Source: JAZREA01 sp045660545
GTDB lineage: Bacteria > Bacillota > Clostridia > Monoglobales > Firm-18
Length of the DNA: 64,000 bases
Direction of reading: 5' to 3'
Assembly (NCBI GenBank): GCA_045660545.1
Contig: JAZREA010000012.1
Location: 1 to 64,000, forward strand
Under the pieces are notes generated by a model. It worked only from the letters and a program-made list of their open reading frames with translations. It was not told the origin of the DNA and made no database searches. How positions within the stretch are numbered: the stretch's first letter is position 1; each line of letters opens with the position of its first letter. Position numbers and translations under genes: made by a program. Below are positions 17,499 through 24,469 of the stretch, piece by piece.

Positions 17499-18278
17499 TT
17501 ATTCCATAAAATTGCTTGGAGATACGCCTGTTATCTTCTTGAACATTCTGGAAAAATAAAAAACGTCTGAAAAGCCGCAAAGATGAGAAGTCTCACTCAC
17601 GTTGCATTCTCCCGATGAGAGCAGGGCTTTTGCCTTGTTGATTCTCAAATACATTACATATTGCATCGGGCTTTGGCCGTACTGCGCGGTAAAGAGCTTT
17701 CTAAAATGCGACGAACTAAGCCCGCTTACCTTTGCGATATCGTCGAGCATAAGCGGCTGTGAAAAGTGTTTTCGGATGTAGTTTTTGGCGTTGCTCAGGT
17801 CTTTTTTGTGAGCCGCTTTGTCTGTTCTGTAATGTGTTAAAATCAGCTCACAAATGATGTGCTGAACGATAGTGCAACATCTCGTCTGGCTTATAGCGTG
17901 CTTTTCGGTCCATATGGTGTTCAGCTCGCGGAACATTTCGATAACATTTTCACTCACGTCGTGGGTTGTAAGCAGGAGTTTGTTGAAAGAATCTGGGTCC
18001 CCGCTTTGCACATTAAGCTCAAAATTTACACTTATGAAATGCCACGGATTTCCTGCAAGGTTGTTCCCCGTCCTCTTGGTAGAGGGAGAGAAGAGGTACA
18101 CGCTGTTTTTTTGCGTTAAGATTTCGCCCTGATCCTTAATTTTGTACCTTGCCGAGCCGTCAAGGGCAAGTACAATTGTATAGCTTTTGTTGCATACGTC
18201 AAGGTTCCACTTTGTTGTATTCCTTTCAATAGCACTGGTTACGGAAGTAACAGTAAATTCGTACTCCGGCAGTTGCAT
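17499..18278 (-). CDS. AraC-family transcriptional regulator (sugar-responsive type)
   Basis: A 259-residue regulator. The N-terminal cupin-like sensing region (about 1-150) has the degenerate beta-strand pattern of the AraC arm. The C-terminal double helix-turn-helix includes KNYIRKHFSQPLMLDDIAKVSGLSSSHFRKLF and the second helix pair ending FSDVFYFSRMFKKITGVSP. Located immediately upstream of, and in the same direction as, the aldo/keto reductase-GH105 operon, and divergent from a sugar isomerase gene, it probably controls both. Confidence 0.9.
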   Translation of the reverse strand: MQLPEYEFTVTSVTSAIERNTTKWNLDVCNKSYTIVLALDGSARYKIKDQGEILTQKNSVYLFSPSTKRTGNNLAGNPWHFISVNFELNVQSGDPDSFNKLLLTTHDVSENVIEMFRELNTIWTEKHAISQTRCCTIVQHIICELILTHYRTDKAAHKKDLSNAKNYIRKHFSQPLMLDDIAKVSGLSSSHFRKLFTAQYGQSPMQYVMYLRINKAKALLSSGECNVSETSHLCGFSDVFYFSRMFKKITGVSPSNFME

Positions 18279-18343
18279 AACATCACCTCACTATAAAAAG
18301 GATAGCATAGATGATTGAAAAATGCAAATATTTTAATTTTCCG

Positions 18344-18372
18344 TTGACGAATTTGGGCGGGGGTGTTACACT
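18344..18372 (+). promoter_or_regulatory. Sigma-A-like promoter for the sugar isomerase gene
   Basis: TTGACG at 18344, a 17-base GC-rich spacer and TACACT at 18367, between the divergent AraC gene and the isomerase. The weak -10 box suits activation by a regulator. Confidence 0.65.
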
Positions 18373-18418
18373 GTTATTGTAAAAATACGCTTATGTTTAT
18401 GTAGAAAGGACCTTTGAC

Positions 18419-19162
18419 ATGAAGATAGGTATGACGTCGTTAACTTTAAAAGAGTACGAAACAGATGATGTTGTAAATTGTGCCAGACAAGCAGGAGTAT
18501 GCGGAATTGAATGGGGAGTGTGCCCTGCCCATGTTGTGTTGGGGGATAAAGAAAGGGCGCAAAGGATAAAAACTCTTTGTGCAAAAAACGATATTGAAAT
18601 TTTCTCATTAGGCTCTTACTGTCGTATGGAGAAAAGGGAAGAATGCGAAGCTGTCGTGCAAACGGCCGTTCTTTTGGGCGCGCCGGTAATAAGGGTGTGG
18701 GCAGGAGGAAAATCCCCGTCCGAATGCGACGCGGATTATGTAAGCAGAATCGTTTCAAACAGCGCTTATATGGCTGACCTTGCAAAAGAGAGTAATGTTA
18801 AGATAGGGTTTGAATATCATCACCATACCCTTACGGAAAACAGTAAAAGTGCCGTAAACTTTATCAGGATGGTTGGCAGGGAAAATGCAGGGCTTTATTG
18901 GCAGCCTAACTGTAAACTGACGACAGAGGAAAACAAAATGGAAAGAGACGATGTGCTGCCGTATTTCGTAGGGAACTTTCATATACATAATTTCAGCACT
19001 TTTAATGGGTACGGAAGGCTTGAGGAAATAGAGGACAAGCTAAGGGTGTACTTTACAGATATAAGGGACGAAAATTACAACCTTTTAATTGAGTTTGTAA
19101 AAGACCAAAAGCCCGAAAACCTTATGCGCGACGCGGATATTTTAAGAAAACTGTTTTGTTGA
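18419..19162 (+). CDS. Sugar phosphate isomerase/epimerase-like TIM-barrel protein
   Basis: A 247-residue protein of the AP-endonuclease-2/xylose-isomerase-like superfamily. The pattern includes MKIGMTSLTL (strand 1), GIEWGVCPAH (strand 2, metal-site region), IGFEYHHHTL (Glu and His ligands), and NFHIHNF (His ligands late in the barrel). It is shorter than typical (270-290). Substrate unknown; the AraC and GH105 neighbours suggest an uronate or keto-sugar. GAAAGGA ribosome binding site. Confidence 0.8.
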   Translation: MKIGMTSLTLKEYETDDVVNCARQAGVCGIEWGVCPAHVVLGDKERAQRIKTLCAKNDIEIFSLGSYCRMEKREECEAVVQTAVLLGAPVIRVWAGGKSPSECDADYVSRIVSNSAYMADLAKESNVKIGFEYHHHTLTENSKSAVNFIRMVGRENAGLYWQPNCKLTTEENKMERDDVLPYFVGNFHIHNFSTFNGYGRLEEIEDKLRVYFTDIRDENYNLLIEFVKDQKPENLMRDADILRKLFC

Positions 19163-19230
19163 AACAAACTTAAAAACGCCATTTTGCGTTGGTGTAAAGT
19201 TAAAACACTGTACAGAAAGAGGGAGCGAAG

Positions 19231-19815
19231 TTGGAAAAGAGAAATAAGTATTTCGAACTGTTTTTGACGTTTTTTAAAATCAGCCTGTTTACTTTCGGCG
19301 GCGGGTATGCGATGATTTCGTTTATTGAGCGCGAGTTTGTCCAAAGACTAAAATGGATAAGCCACGAGGAATTTATGGAAGTTATCGCAATAGCAGAATC
19401 TACCCCGGGGCCGATTGCGATAAACTCGGCTACATATATAGGGTACAAAAAGGGCAGAGCTTTGGGCTCTGCTGTGGCTACGTTGGGTGTGGTTTTGCCG
19501 TCGTTTGTGATAATTTATATTATTTCGTTGTTTTTTGACGAATTTCTGGCTTTGGAGTACGTCGGCTATGCTTTTAGGGGTATACAGGTTTGTGTGGCGT
19601 ATCTGATTATTAACGCAGGCGTTAAAATGATTAAAAAAATGGACAAGCGTCCATTTTATGTTACTTTGTTTATTATAGCGGTAGCTGCTTTGGAGGTTGT
19701 TGCGCTGTTCTCTTTTGGCGTTTCGTCCATCCTCTTTATCTTAGCGGGCGCGGTCTGCGGACTTGTGGCCTACGCAGTTGAAGTTTCAAGAAAAAAGCTC
19801 AAGGAGGAGAAGTAA
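19231..19815 (+). CDS. Chromate transporter family protein, half-size ChrA (first of a pair)
   Basis: A 194-residue membrane protein covering one ChrA domain. The FTFGGGYAMISFI motif near residue 20 and the ESTPGPIAINSATYIGY motif near residue 55 define the family. It begins with TTG at 19231 after GAGGGAGCGAAG. It pairs with the next gene, two bases away, as short-chain ChrA proteins do; the two halves probably insert in opposite orientation and form one transporter. Whether the substrate is chromate or another oxyanion is unknown. Confidence 0.88.
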   Translation: MEKRNKYFELFLTFFKISLFTFGGGYAMISFIEREFVQRLKWISHEEFMEVIAIAESTPGPIAINSATYIGYKKGRALGSAVATLGVVLPSFVIIYIISLFFDEFLALEYVGYAFRGIQVCVAYLIINAGVKMIKKMDKRPFYVTLFIIAVAALEVVALFSFGVSSILFILAGAVCGLVAYAVEVSRKKLKEEK

Positions 19816-19816
19816 A

Positions 19817-20395
19817 ATGAACATATATCTTGATTTGTTTTTAACCTTCTTGAAAATTGGCGCTTTCTCATTCGGAGGTGGATACGGGATGATTCCCGTA
19901 ATACGTGAGCAATGCCTGTCGCACGGGTGGCTGACGGAGGAAGGGATAATGAATTTTATCGCCGTTTCAGAATCTACACCCGGACCTATTGCGGTTAATA
20001 TGGCGACGTTTGTCGGCTCTTCGCAGGGGGGACTTTGGGGCTCGGCTGTTGCGACCTTTGGCGTTGTGCTGCCGGCGTTTATAATCATACTTCTTATAGC
20101 GGCGATAATGCAAAATCTGATTAAGTACGCGCCTGTAAAGGCCGCGCTCGGTGCAGTGGCTCCTGTCGTTACGGCGCTGATTATTACTACGGGTGCAAAC
20201 ATGGCGTTTTCCACGCTGTTCAGCTTTGATGCTAAGGGAGGAGGCCTTTTTGTCGACTATAAATCGCTGATTATATTTGCGGCTGTTGTCGCGGTTGGCT
20301 ATGTGTTTAAAAAGATTAAGAAAAAGGCGATTTCCCCTATCGCACTGATTTTAGTGTCTGCGGTGCTTGGTGTTTTGATGTTCGGGGTTTTATAA
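19817..20395 (+). CDS. Chromate transporter family protein, half-size ChrA (second of a pair)
   Basis: A 192-residue partner of the preceding gene, with FSFGGGYGMIPVI and ESTPGPIAVNMATFVG motifs. The ATG at 19817 is preceded by AAGGAGGAG, which lies in the end of the first half-gene; the two are translationally coupled. It ends six bases before the convergent gene at 20402. Confidence 0.88.
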   Translation: MNIYLDLFLTFLKIGAFSFGGGYGMIPVIREQCLSHGWLTEEGIMNFIAVSESTPGPIAVNMATFVGSSQGGLWGSAVATFGVVLPAFIIILLIAAIMQNLIKYAPVKAALGAVAPVVTALIITTGANMAFSTLFSFDAKGGGLFVDYKSLIIFAAVVAVGYVFKKIKKKAISPIALILVSAVLGVLMFGVL

Positions 20396-20401
20396 TCTGG
20401 T

Positions 20402-21211
20402 TTATTGGTTTTTCGGTCTTTCGCTTATAATTATACCCTCGACGAATTTGTATTTGTCCCTTTTTCTAAGATACAGATACCCGAAAACGGAAAACACGAC
20501 AGCACCAAGCATATTGACAAAGATGTCCTTCATCGTGTCGGCAAGGCCTGTGTCGAGATAGCCGTCGAAATGTGCAAGCTCGTTTCCGTCGGCGTCGTAC
20601 AAAACTGTTTTGGCAATTCCCTTTACTGCGACGGGGTTGTTGGCGTTTTCTGCATCTAAGTTGACTGTTGATATGTCGGATACTATGGCGTCCTTTTGCA
20701 TATCGGTTTTTATGAGAATGTCTGTGCCAAATTCAAAAAATTCCCAAAACACAGCCATAGTCATTGAAAAGCAAAAGGCGACTGCCACTACAAAAAACGG
20801 AGTCATGTTGATTCTTTTGACGCGGGTGTTGATTAAATCTATCGCACCAAAGCCGACGGCCGCCACAAGACCGCCTGTCGTGATGTGCAAAAGGCTGTCC
20901 CAGACGGGAATGTGGTAATAGAAGTTTTCGATTTCACCTAATATTTCTGCGGAAAATACAAAACATATTATGCTTATTTCAAGCGCTTGCGGGAGGCTCC
21001 ATTTAGTCTTTGCCTCTATTCCTGAGGGGATGGAAATCAGCACTAAGGAGAAAACGCAAAGCAGAACGTTAAAGTAGTCGCGGTTTATTGCCTGCCTTAT
21101 AAGACACACTATTATCAACGAAAAAGCTACGAGGTAAATGACCACCGAAGCCTTTTCGTTCTTTTTAAATTTATTTTTAATTGTTTTGGCTGTTTTTTTA
21201 AACACATTCAT
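20402..21211 (-). CDS. Polytopic membrane protein, DUF2238/YjdF-like (putative)
   Basis: A 269-residue protein with a basic N-terminus and about six membrane segments. The motif WDSLLHITTGGLVAA and the FWEFFEFGTD block resemble the YjdF/DUF2238 membrane proteins, whose function is unknown. A soluble loop of about 60 residues (about 170-230, with DGYLDTGLADTMKDI) lies before the last helix. It stands alone, convergent with the ChrA pair. Confidence 0.65.
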   Translation of the reverse strand: MNVFKKTAKTIKNKFKKNEKASVVIYLVAFSLIIVCLIRQAINRDYFNVLLCVFSLVLISIPSGIEAKTKWSLPQALEISIICFVFSAEILGEIENFYYHIPVWDSLLHITTGGLVAAVGFGAIDLINTRVKRINMTPFFVVAVAFCFSMTMAVFWEFFEFGTDILIKTDMQKDAIVSDISTVNLDAENANNPVAVKGIAKTVLYDADGNELAHFDGYLDTGLADTMKDIFVNMLGAVVFSVFGYLYLRKRDKYKFVEGIIISERPKNQ

Positions 21212-21280
21212 TTTATCACCCGCCTTATTATATTATAAATTTAAATGGCAGGTACTAAACAAATATTTTAAAATTAATAA

Positions 21281-21318
21281 AAAGACCTATCCGCATTTTG
21301 ACATCGGATAGGTCTTTT
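21281..21318. terminator. Terminator between the immunity-like array and the DUF2238-like gene
   Basis: A 13-bp stem (AAAGACCTATCCG with CGGATAGGTCTTT, 11-base loop) with T run on the plus strand and A run on the other; it marks the downstream border of the AT-rich array at 21.36-25.97 kb. Confidence 0.75.
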
Positions 21319-21357
21319 GTGTTATATGTTTTATGTGTTATTACCTTCAAACTCTTA

Positions 21358-21669
21358 TTATGTTGCATATTCAATAATTATGTATAGATGAAGTAAAATA
21401 TAGTACATGCCATAGCAAAATACAGTTGAAAACAGCCATCGTTTAGCAAAATCGAAAAAGCATCTTTCCGGTTTTTCAACCAATAGTTTATATGTGAACA
21501 ACAGTATAAACAAGTTAGATAACAAGAACCATATACTTGGAATTGCAAAAATAAAATATAAAATATAGGTGAACAAATTAGAACTGTTGGGTGGTGATAT
21601 CATAAAAGATAATATTGGCAAAACCGATATCACGATTTGTCCCCAAAAGAGAATGTATTTTTTTATCAT
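21358..21669 (-). CDS. Small polytopic membrane protein, immunity-like family member 4
   Basis: A 103-residue protein with three or four membrane segments and almost no loops. It aligns with the neighbour at 21702-22022 through IPSIWFLLSNLFILLFTYKLL and FSTVFCYGMYYILLHLY, and more distantly with those at 22063 and 24116. Position at the end of a toxin-like array and membrane nature suggest an immunity protein, by inference. An AAAGGAG ribosome binding site lies nine bases before ATG; an overlapping out-of-frame ATG is closer but yields no sensible protein. Confidence 0.6.
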   Translation of the reverse strand: MIKKYILFWGQIVISVLPILSFMISPPNSSNLFTYILYFIFAIPSIWFLLSNLFILLFTYKLLVEKPERCFFDFAKRWLFSTVFCYGMYYILLHLYIIIEYAT

Positions 21670-21701
21670 TTTTCATGGCTCCTTTTGCTGTAAAATATGG
21701 C

Positions 21702-22022
21702 TCAAATTATGTAACGTATTAAGTCGTATAAAATATAGTGCAATCCCATAGAAAAAACACTTGTAGAAAGCCAATATTTAACGAATTTAAACGACCATGT
21801 TTTTTGAGCTTGTGGAAATTGTTTCTTGTACGTTTTTAGCGTAATAAGCAATGTTATTACCAAAAACCACGCAAATGGTATCGCCATCAACGGTGCCAAA
21901 AATATACAAAGCCATATGTTTAATTCTAAACAAATAAATTCAAATAATGAGGGCACAACCGAAACTAAAACTTGTATCCAGAAAAACATATATTCTCTTT
22001 TTGATTTACACATTATATTCAC
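21702..22022 (-). CDS. Small polytopic membrane protein, immunity-like family member 3
   Basis: A 106-residue paralogue of the gene at 21358-21669: the shared pattern is FWxQVLVSVVPS, IPFAWFLVITLLITLKTYK and LSTSVFSMGLHYILYDLI. Translation may start at GTG 22022 or, with better spacing from GAAGAAAAGG, at ATG 22013. Same orientation and operon-like spacing as its neighbours; no enzyme motif. Confidence 0.6.
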   Translation of the reverse strand: MNIMCKSKREYMFFWIQVLVSVVPSLFEFICLELNIWLCIFLAPLMAIPFAWFLVITLLITLKTYKKQFPQAQKTWSFKFVKYWLSTSVFSMGLHYILYDLIRYII

Positions 22023-22062
22023 AACCTTTTCTTCGGTATATTATACCGTGAATTAACGCTGT

Positions 22063-22383
22063 TTAGCCTATATTTGCAACAATCCAAAACACCAAAACGA
22101 CAAAACGAAATGTCAGATATGAACATAGATTTACAGCCAAATAGTTAAGAGAAAGCTTCAAATAATATCTTTTTGTTTTATCTAATTTCAACATTTTATG
22201 TGTAAATAACATAACAAACGAGTTTAAAATGCAAAAAAAGCAAAAGTTTTTGGTGATTATAAAATATAAATACCAGCTATCTATATGTAGATAAAGAGTT
22301 AGATATATAACAAGAGTTGTGATAATAGAAGCTATTAAGCAATGAATAATATAAAACAGGAATGTCGATGTTTTTCTTGACAT
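22063..22383 (-). CDS. Small polytopic membrane protein, immunity-like family member 2
   Basis: A 106-residue hydrophobic protein placed 31 bases after the decayed toxin copy, just as its closest paralogue (24116-24451) follows the intact toxin. The pair shares FCILNSFVMLFTHKMLKLDKTK versus FCILNMIIMLFSHRLLHYDMTK, then YYLKL and YYFKL. A clear GGAGG ribosome binding site precedes the ATG, so the gene still looks expressible although its toxin is broken. Confidence 0.65.
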   Translation of the reverse strand: MSRKTSTFLFYIIHCLIASIITTLVIYLTLYLHIDSWYLYFIITKNFCFFCILNSFVMLFTHKMLKLDKTKRYYLKLSLNYLAVNLCSYLTFRFVVLVFWIVANIG

Positions 22384-22414
22384 AAATAAACCTCCACATG
22401 TTAAGTTTTAATGT

Positions 22415-23064
22415 TCAATTATTTTTGTAAGTCCAATTTGGTATGAACCAACTGTTAATATCCACACCGCCTTCTTTTAGCAATTCAACTGCAATAATGT
22501 CGCAATGCCTCGAAACCAAAGAATAGTAACTCGGGCAGTCGTACAAAGCGACAGCGGCATTGTACATATTGTAGCCTGTGCTGTTTAGATTGTATGTTTT
22601 AAAGTTGTCATATGTTTCTCTAACTATAGAATTATCACTGGCAGTAAAAAAGAGAACGTTCTTGTTATTTTTATACAATAAATTATTAACTTCTTCAGAA
22701 TCTAATACACCAAATCTAACTTCTGCTTGTGTTCGCATGGATTTGATAAAATTAGAAGAGGTTGAATAAAAGCTAAAAATTAGACCTTCGTCTTTTGTAT
22801 CTTTTGCAAGGCTTCGCTTTGCCGACGCGGTCTGTACGTCTGTAAAGTTAGTGCCGGGGGAGGCATCCTTCATGTATGAAGAAGCTTCCATTAGCCCCTG
22901 TACAATACTTTTCTTCGCACTGTCCCTCCCACGTACTTTAAAGAATCGTTGTACTTTTTGTACCATTCTCCCATCGAAGATTCGAAAGGGTCTTTCCCTG
23001 CCAAAAAGGTATTGCCTATATTGTCATTATACCCCATCCCTCCCGAATTGTCCATAGTGTTTTG
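22415..23064 (-). pseudogene. Decayed second copy of the NlpC/P60-like toxin gene
   Basis: Compared with the intact gene at 24470-25924 this copy lacks the 5' end: identity begins abruptly at 23064 (counterpart 25870), next to a terminator, with no ribosome binding site. Two bases are inserted near 22923-22932, shifting the frame. An in-frame deletion of about 0.7 kb joins the N-terminal block RSLAKD directly to the C-terminal block GLIFSFY, removing the PG-binding-like segment and the active-site His. The Cys motif (SRHCDIIAVELLK) survives. Nonfunctional as a full toxin. Confidence 0.85.
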
Positions 23065-23070
23065 GCGGAT

Positions 23071-23100
23071 TAAAAAAGGCACTCGTTAGCCGAGCGCCTT
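23071..23100 (-). terminator. Terminator after the 161-residue gene
   Basis: On the minus strand, AAGGCGCTCG, a five-base loop and CGAGTGCCTT (one G-T pair) are followed by six T. It ends transcription of the block 23.12-25.92 kb and directly abuts the pseudogene breakpoint. Confidence 0.8.
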
Positions 23101-23122
23101 TCGCTTTTGGTAGAAGTAATTG

Positions 23123-23599
23123 CTATATGTTTGAATGTATAAAATACATTATACATTTTTCGACATCCACGTAATAAACGTCGTAATTATCATACGGAGA
23201 ATCGCCTTTTGATTCTATATAAAAATAATCATTTGCCTTTATTTGAGATTTGTCGAATCTGTACTCGTCCTTGTAATCAAAAAACTGTAATAGAGCTTCA
23301 AAATGATTAAAATATCTGCTAATTGTTTCTATGCCGGCCTCGTCAACTTGTTTAAAATATTTGTTGCTTTTAAATTCCGAGATATTTTCTTTTGAGTAGT
23401 AGTATTCTTTGTATTCTGTAAAATCACCGAATCCACCTTCTATATATTCAACCTTGTCAAAATATTTCGGCAATTGACGATTGAAGTCGATTTCCTTTTT
23501 ATCCAGAGTGGGCAAAGAAATTAATACAATCAAAACAAATGAAATAACCACAAAGACTATTGAAAGTAAACTTAGTACAATATTACGTACGTTTTTCAT
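23123..23599 (-). CDS. Membrane-anchored protein of unknown function, toxin-array member
   Basis: About 158 residues (161 if the in-frame GTG at 23608 is used). An N-terminal hydrophobic segment (IVLSLLSIVFVVISFVLIVL) is followed by a charged, Tyr-rich soluble domain of about 125 residues, so it is probably anchored with the domain outside. I recognise no family. It lies 25 bases after the 119-residue gene and before a terminator. Its place suggests an immunity or inhibitor protein acting at the cell surface, by inference only. The ribosome binding site is weak. Confidence 0.5.
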   Translation of the reverse strand: MKNVRNIVLSLLSIVFVVISFVLIVLISLPTLDKKEIDFNRQLPKYFDKVEYIEGGFGDFTEYKEYYYSKENISEFKSNKYFKQVDEAGIETISRYFNHFEALLQFFDYKDEYRFDKSQIKANDYFYIESKGDSPYDNYDVYYVDVEKCIMYFIHSNI

Positions 23600-23624
23600 A
23601 AAATTCACGCTTTCACATCTTATT

Positions 23625-23984
23625 TTAAAGCCCGCCGTATATAAAGTGCCACCAATACGGCCATATAACTTCGGAGGCGCTTCCGCCTACTGACCAGACT
23701 GTGTTTACCCACGAGTTATAAGCCCATTTATCATTAACTTTTGTAAATGACAGGATATTCGCACCTTGCATATCTTTACTTACATAATAAACTTCTGCAT
23801 ACTCATCGTCGCAGAATAACACTTTAAAATATTCCATGTCTCCAAGCATGGTGTTGGCGATATAGGCATATTCAAAGTCGTCATAGTATTTTTGCGTCAG
23901 ATATTCGCGTTTTGCGAGTGAAAATAACCATACAACCAAGAACGTTATAATTAAAATCAAAATCGCTTTTAAGAAATATTTCAT
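23625..23984 (-). CDS. Membrane-anchored protein of unknown function, toxin-array member
   Basis: A 119-residue protein: N-terminal membrane helix (ILILIITFLVVWLFSL), then a soluble domain of about 95 residues rich in aromatic residues, ending with several Trp. It is preceded by a strong AGGAGG ten bases after a leftover coding tail (23994-24095), as an immunity gene would follow a toxin gene. No family recognised. Confidence 0.55.
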   Translation of the reverse strand: MKYFLKAILILIITFLVVWLFSLAKREYLTQKYYDDFEYAYIANTMLGDMEYFKVLFCDDEYAEVYYVSKDMQGANILSFTKVNDKWAYNSWVNTVWSVGGSASEVIWPYWWHFIYGGL

Positions 23985-23993
23985 TTTTACCTC

Positions 23994-24095
23994 CTATTTT
24001 ATACCTAATAAATATTGCATGTAATAGTAATTTTCTTTAGCTTTTTCTCCAAATGGATTTGGCTTTGGGTTGGCATGAGGTGGACGAGTTTGAGG
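23994..24095 (-). pseudogene. Remnant coding tail, possibly of a lost toxin
   Basis: On the minus strand an open stretch of 33 codons without a start, bounded by a stop at its upstream end, ends in TAG at 23996-23994. It encodes a Pro/Asn-rich then Tyr-rich tail (RPPHANPKPNPFGEKAK, NYYYMQYLLGIK). It sits immediately before the AGGAGG of the 119-residue gene, where a cognate toxin gene would end. The stretch is short, so chance cannot be excluded. Confidence 0.35.
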
Positions 24096-24115
24096 TTATT
24101 ATACCTTATCTTTTT

Positions 24116-24451
24116 TTAGCCTAATATATAAAGTATAACATAAATTAAGCGTCCTAAGACAAGAAACAACAAGTAAGAATATATACTTGTGCCAACAAGT
24201 GTCGACAGTAATTTGAAGTAGTATGATTTTGTCATATCATAATGTAACAACCTGTGGCTAAACAGCATTATTATCATATTTAAAATACAAAATGTTGAAA
24301 ATTTGTGTGTAAAAATAAATATCAATATATTCGTTGAGATTTCTGAAAAATCCGAAATAATATTTATGATTGTTGCCCCAAAAGCAATTAATAGGACAGC
24401 AGGTATAGCGTGTAAGGTCCAAAAAGCAAGGATTCTTGCTGACTTTTTCAT
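24116..24451 (-). CDS. Small polytopic membrane protein, immunity-like family member 1
   Basis: A 111-residue protein with three or four membrane segments, starting 18 bases after the intact toxin gene with a GGGTGA ribosome binding site. It is the closest paralogue of the gene at 22063-22383 (see shared FCILN and LFSHRLL blocks). Tight coupling to a putative cell-wall-active toxin makes it the best candidate for the cognate immunity protein; a membrane protein can protect against a toxin acting outside the membrane. Function is inferred. Confidence 0.65.
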   Translation of the reverse strand: MKKSARILAFWTLHAIPAVLLIAFGATIINIISDFSEISTNILIFIFTHKFSTFCILNMIIMLFSHRLLHYDMTKSYYFKLLSTLVGTSIYSYLLFLVLGRLIYVILYILG

Positions 24452-24469
24452 TAAAATTCACCCACTTGA

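Noticed and set aside
19231..20395. Frameshifted full-length chromate transporter
   Set aside because: Each half has its own start and ribosome binding site and a full set of ChrA motifs; paired half-size genes are normal in this family.
22891..23082. 63-codon frame with the toxin N-terminal block as a separate small gene
   Set aside because: It is the upstream part of the frameshifted toxin copy; its first codons come from the neighbouring terminator region and it lacks a ribosome binding site.
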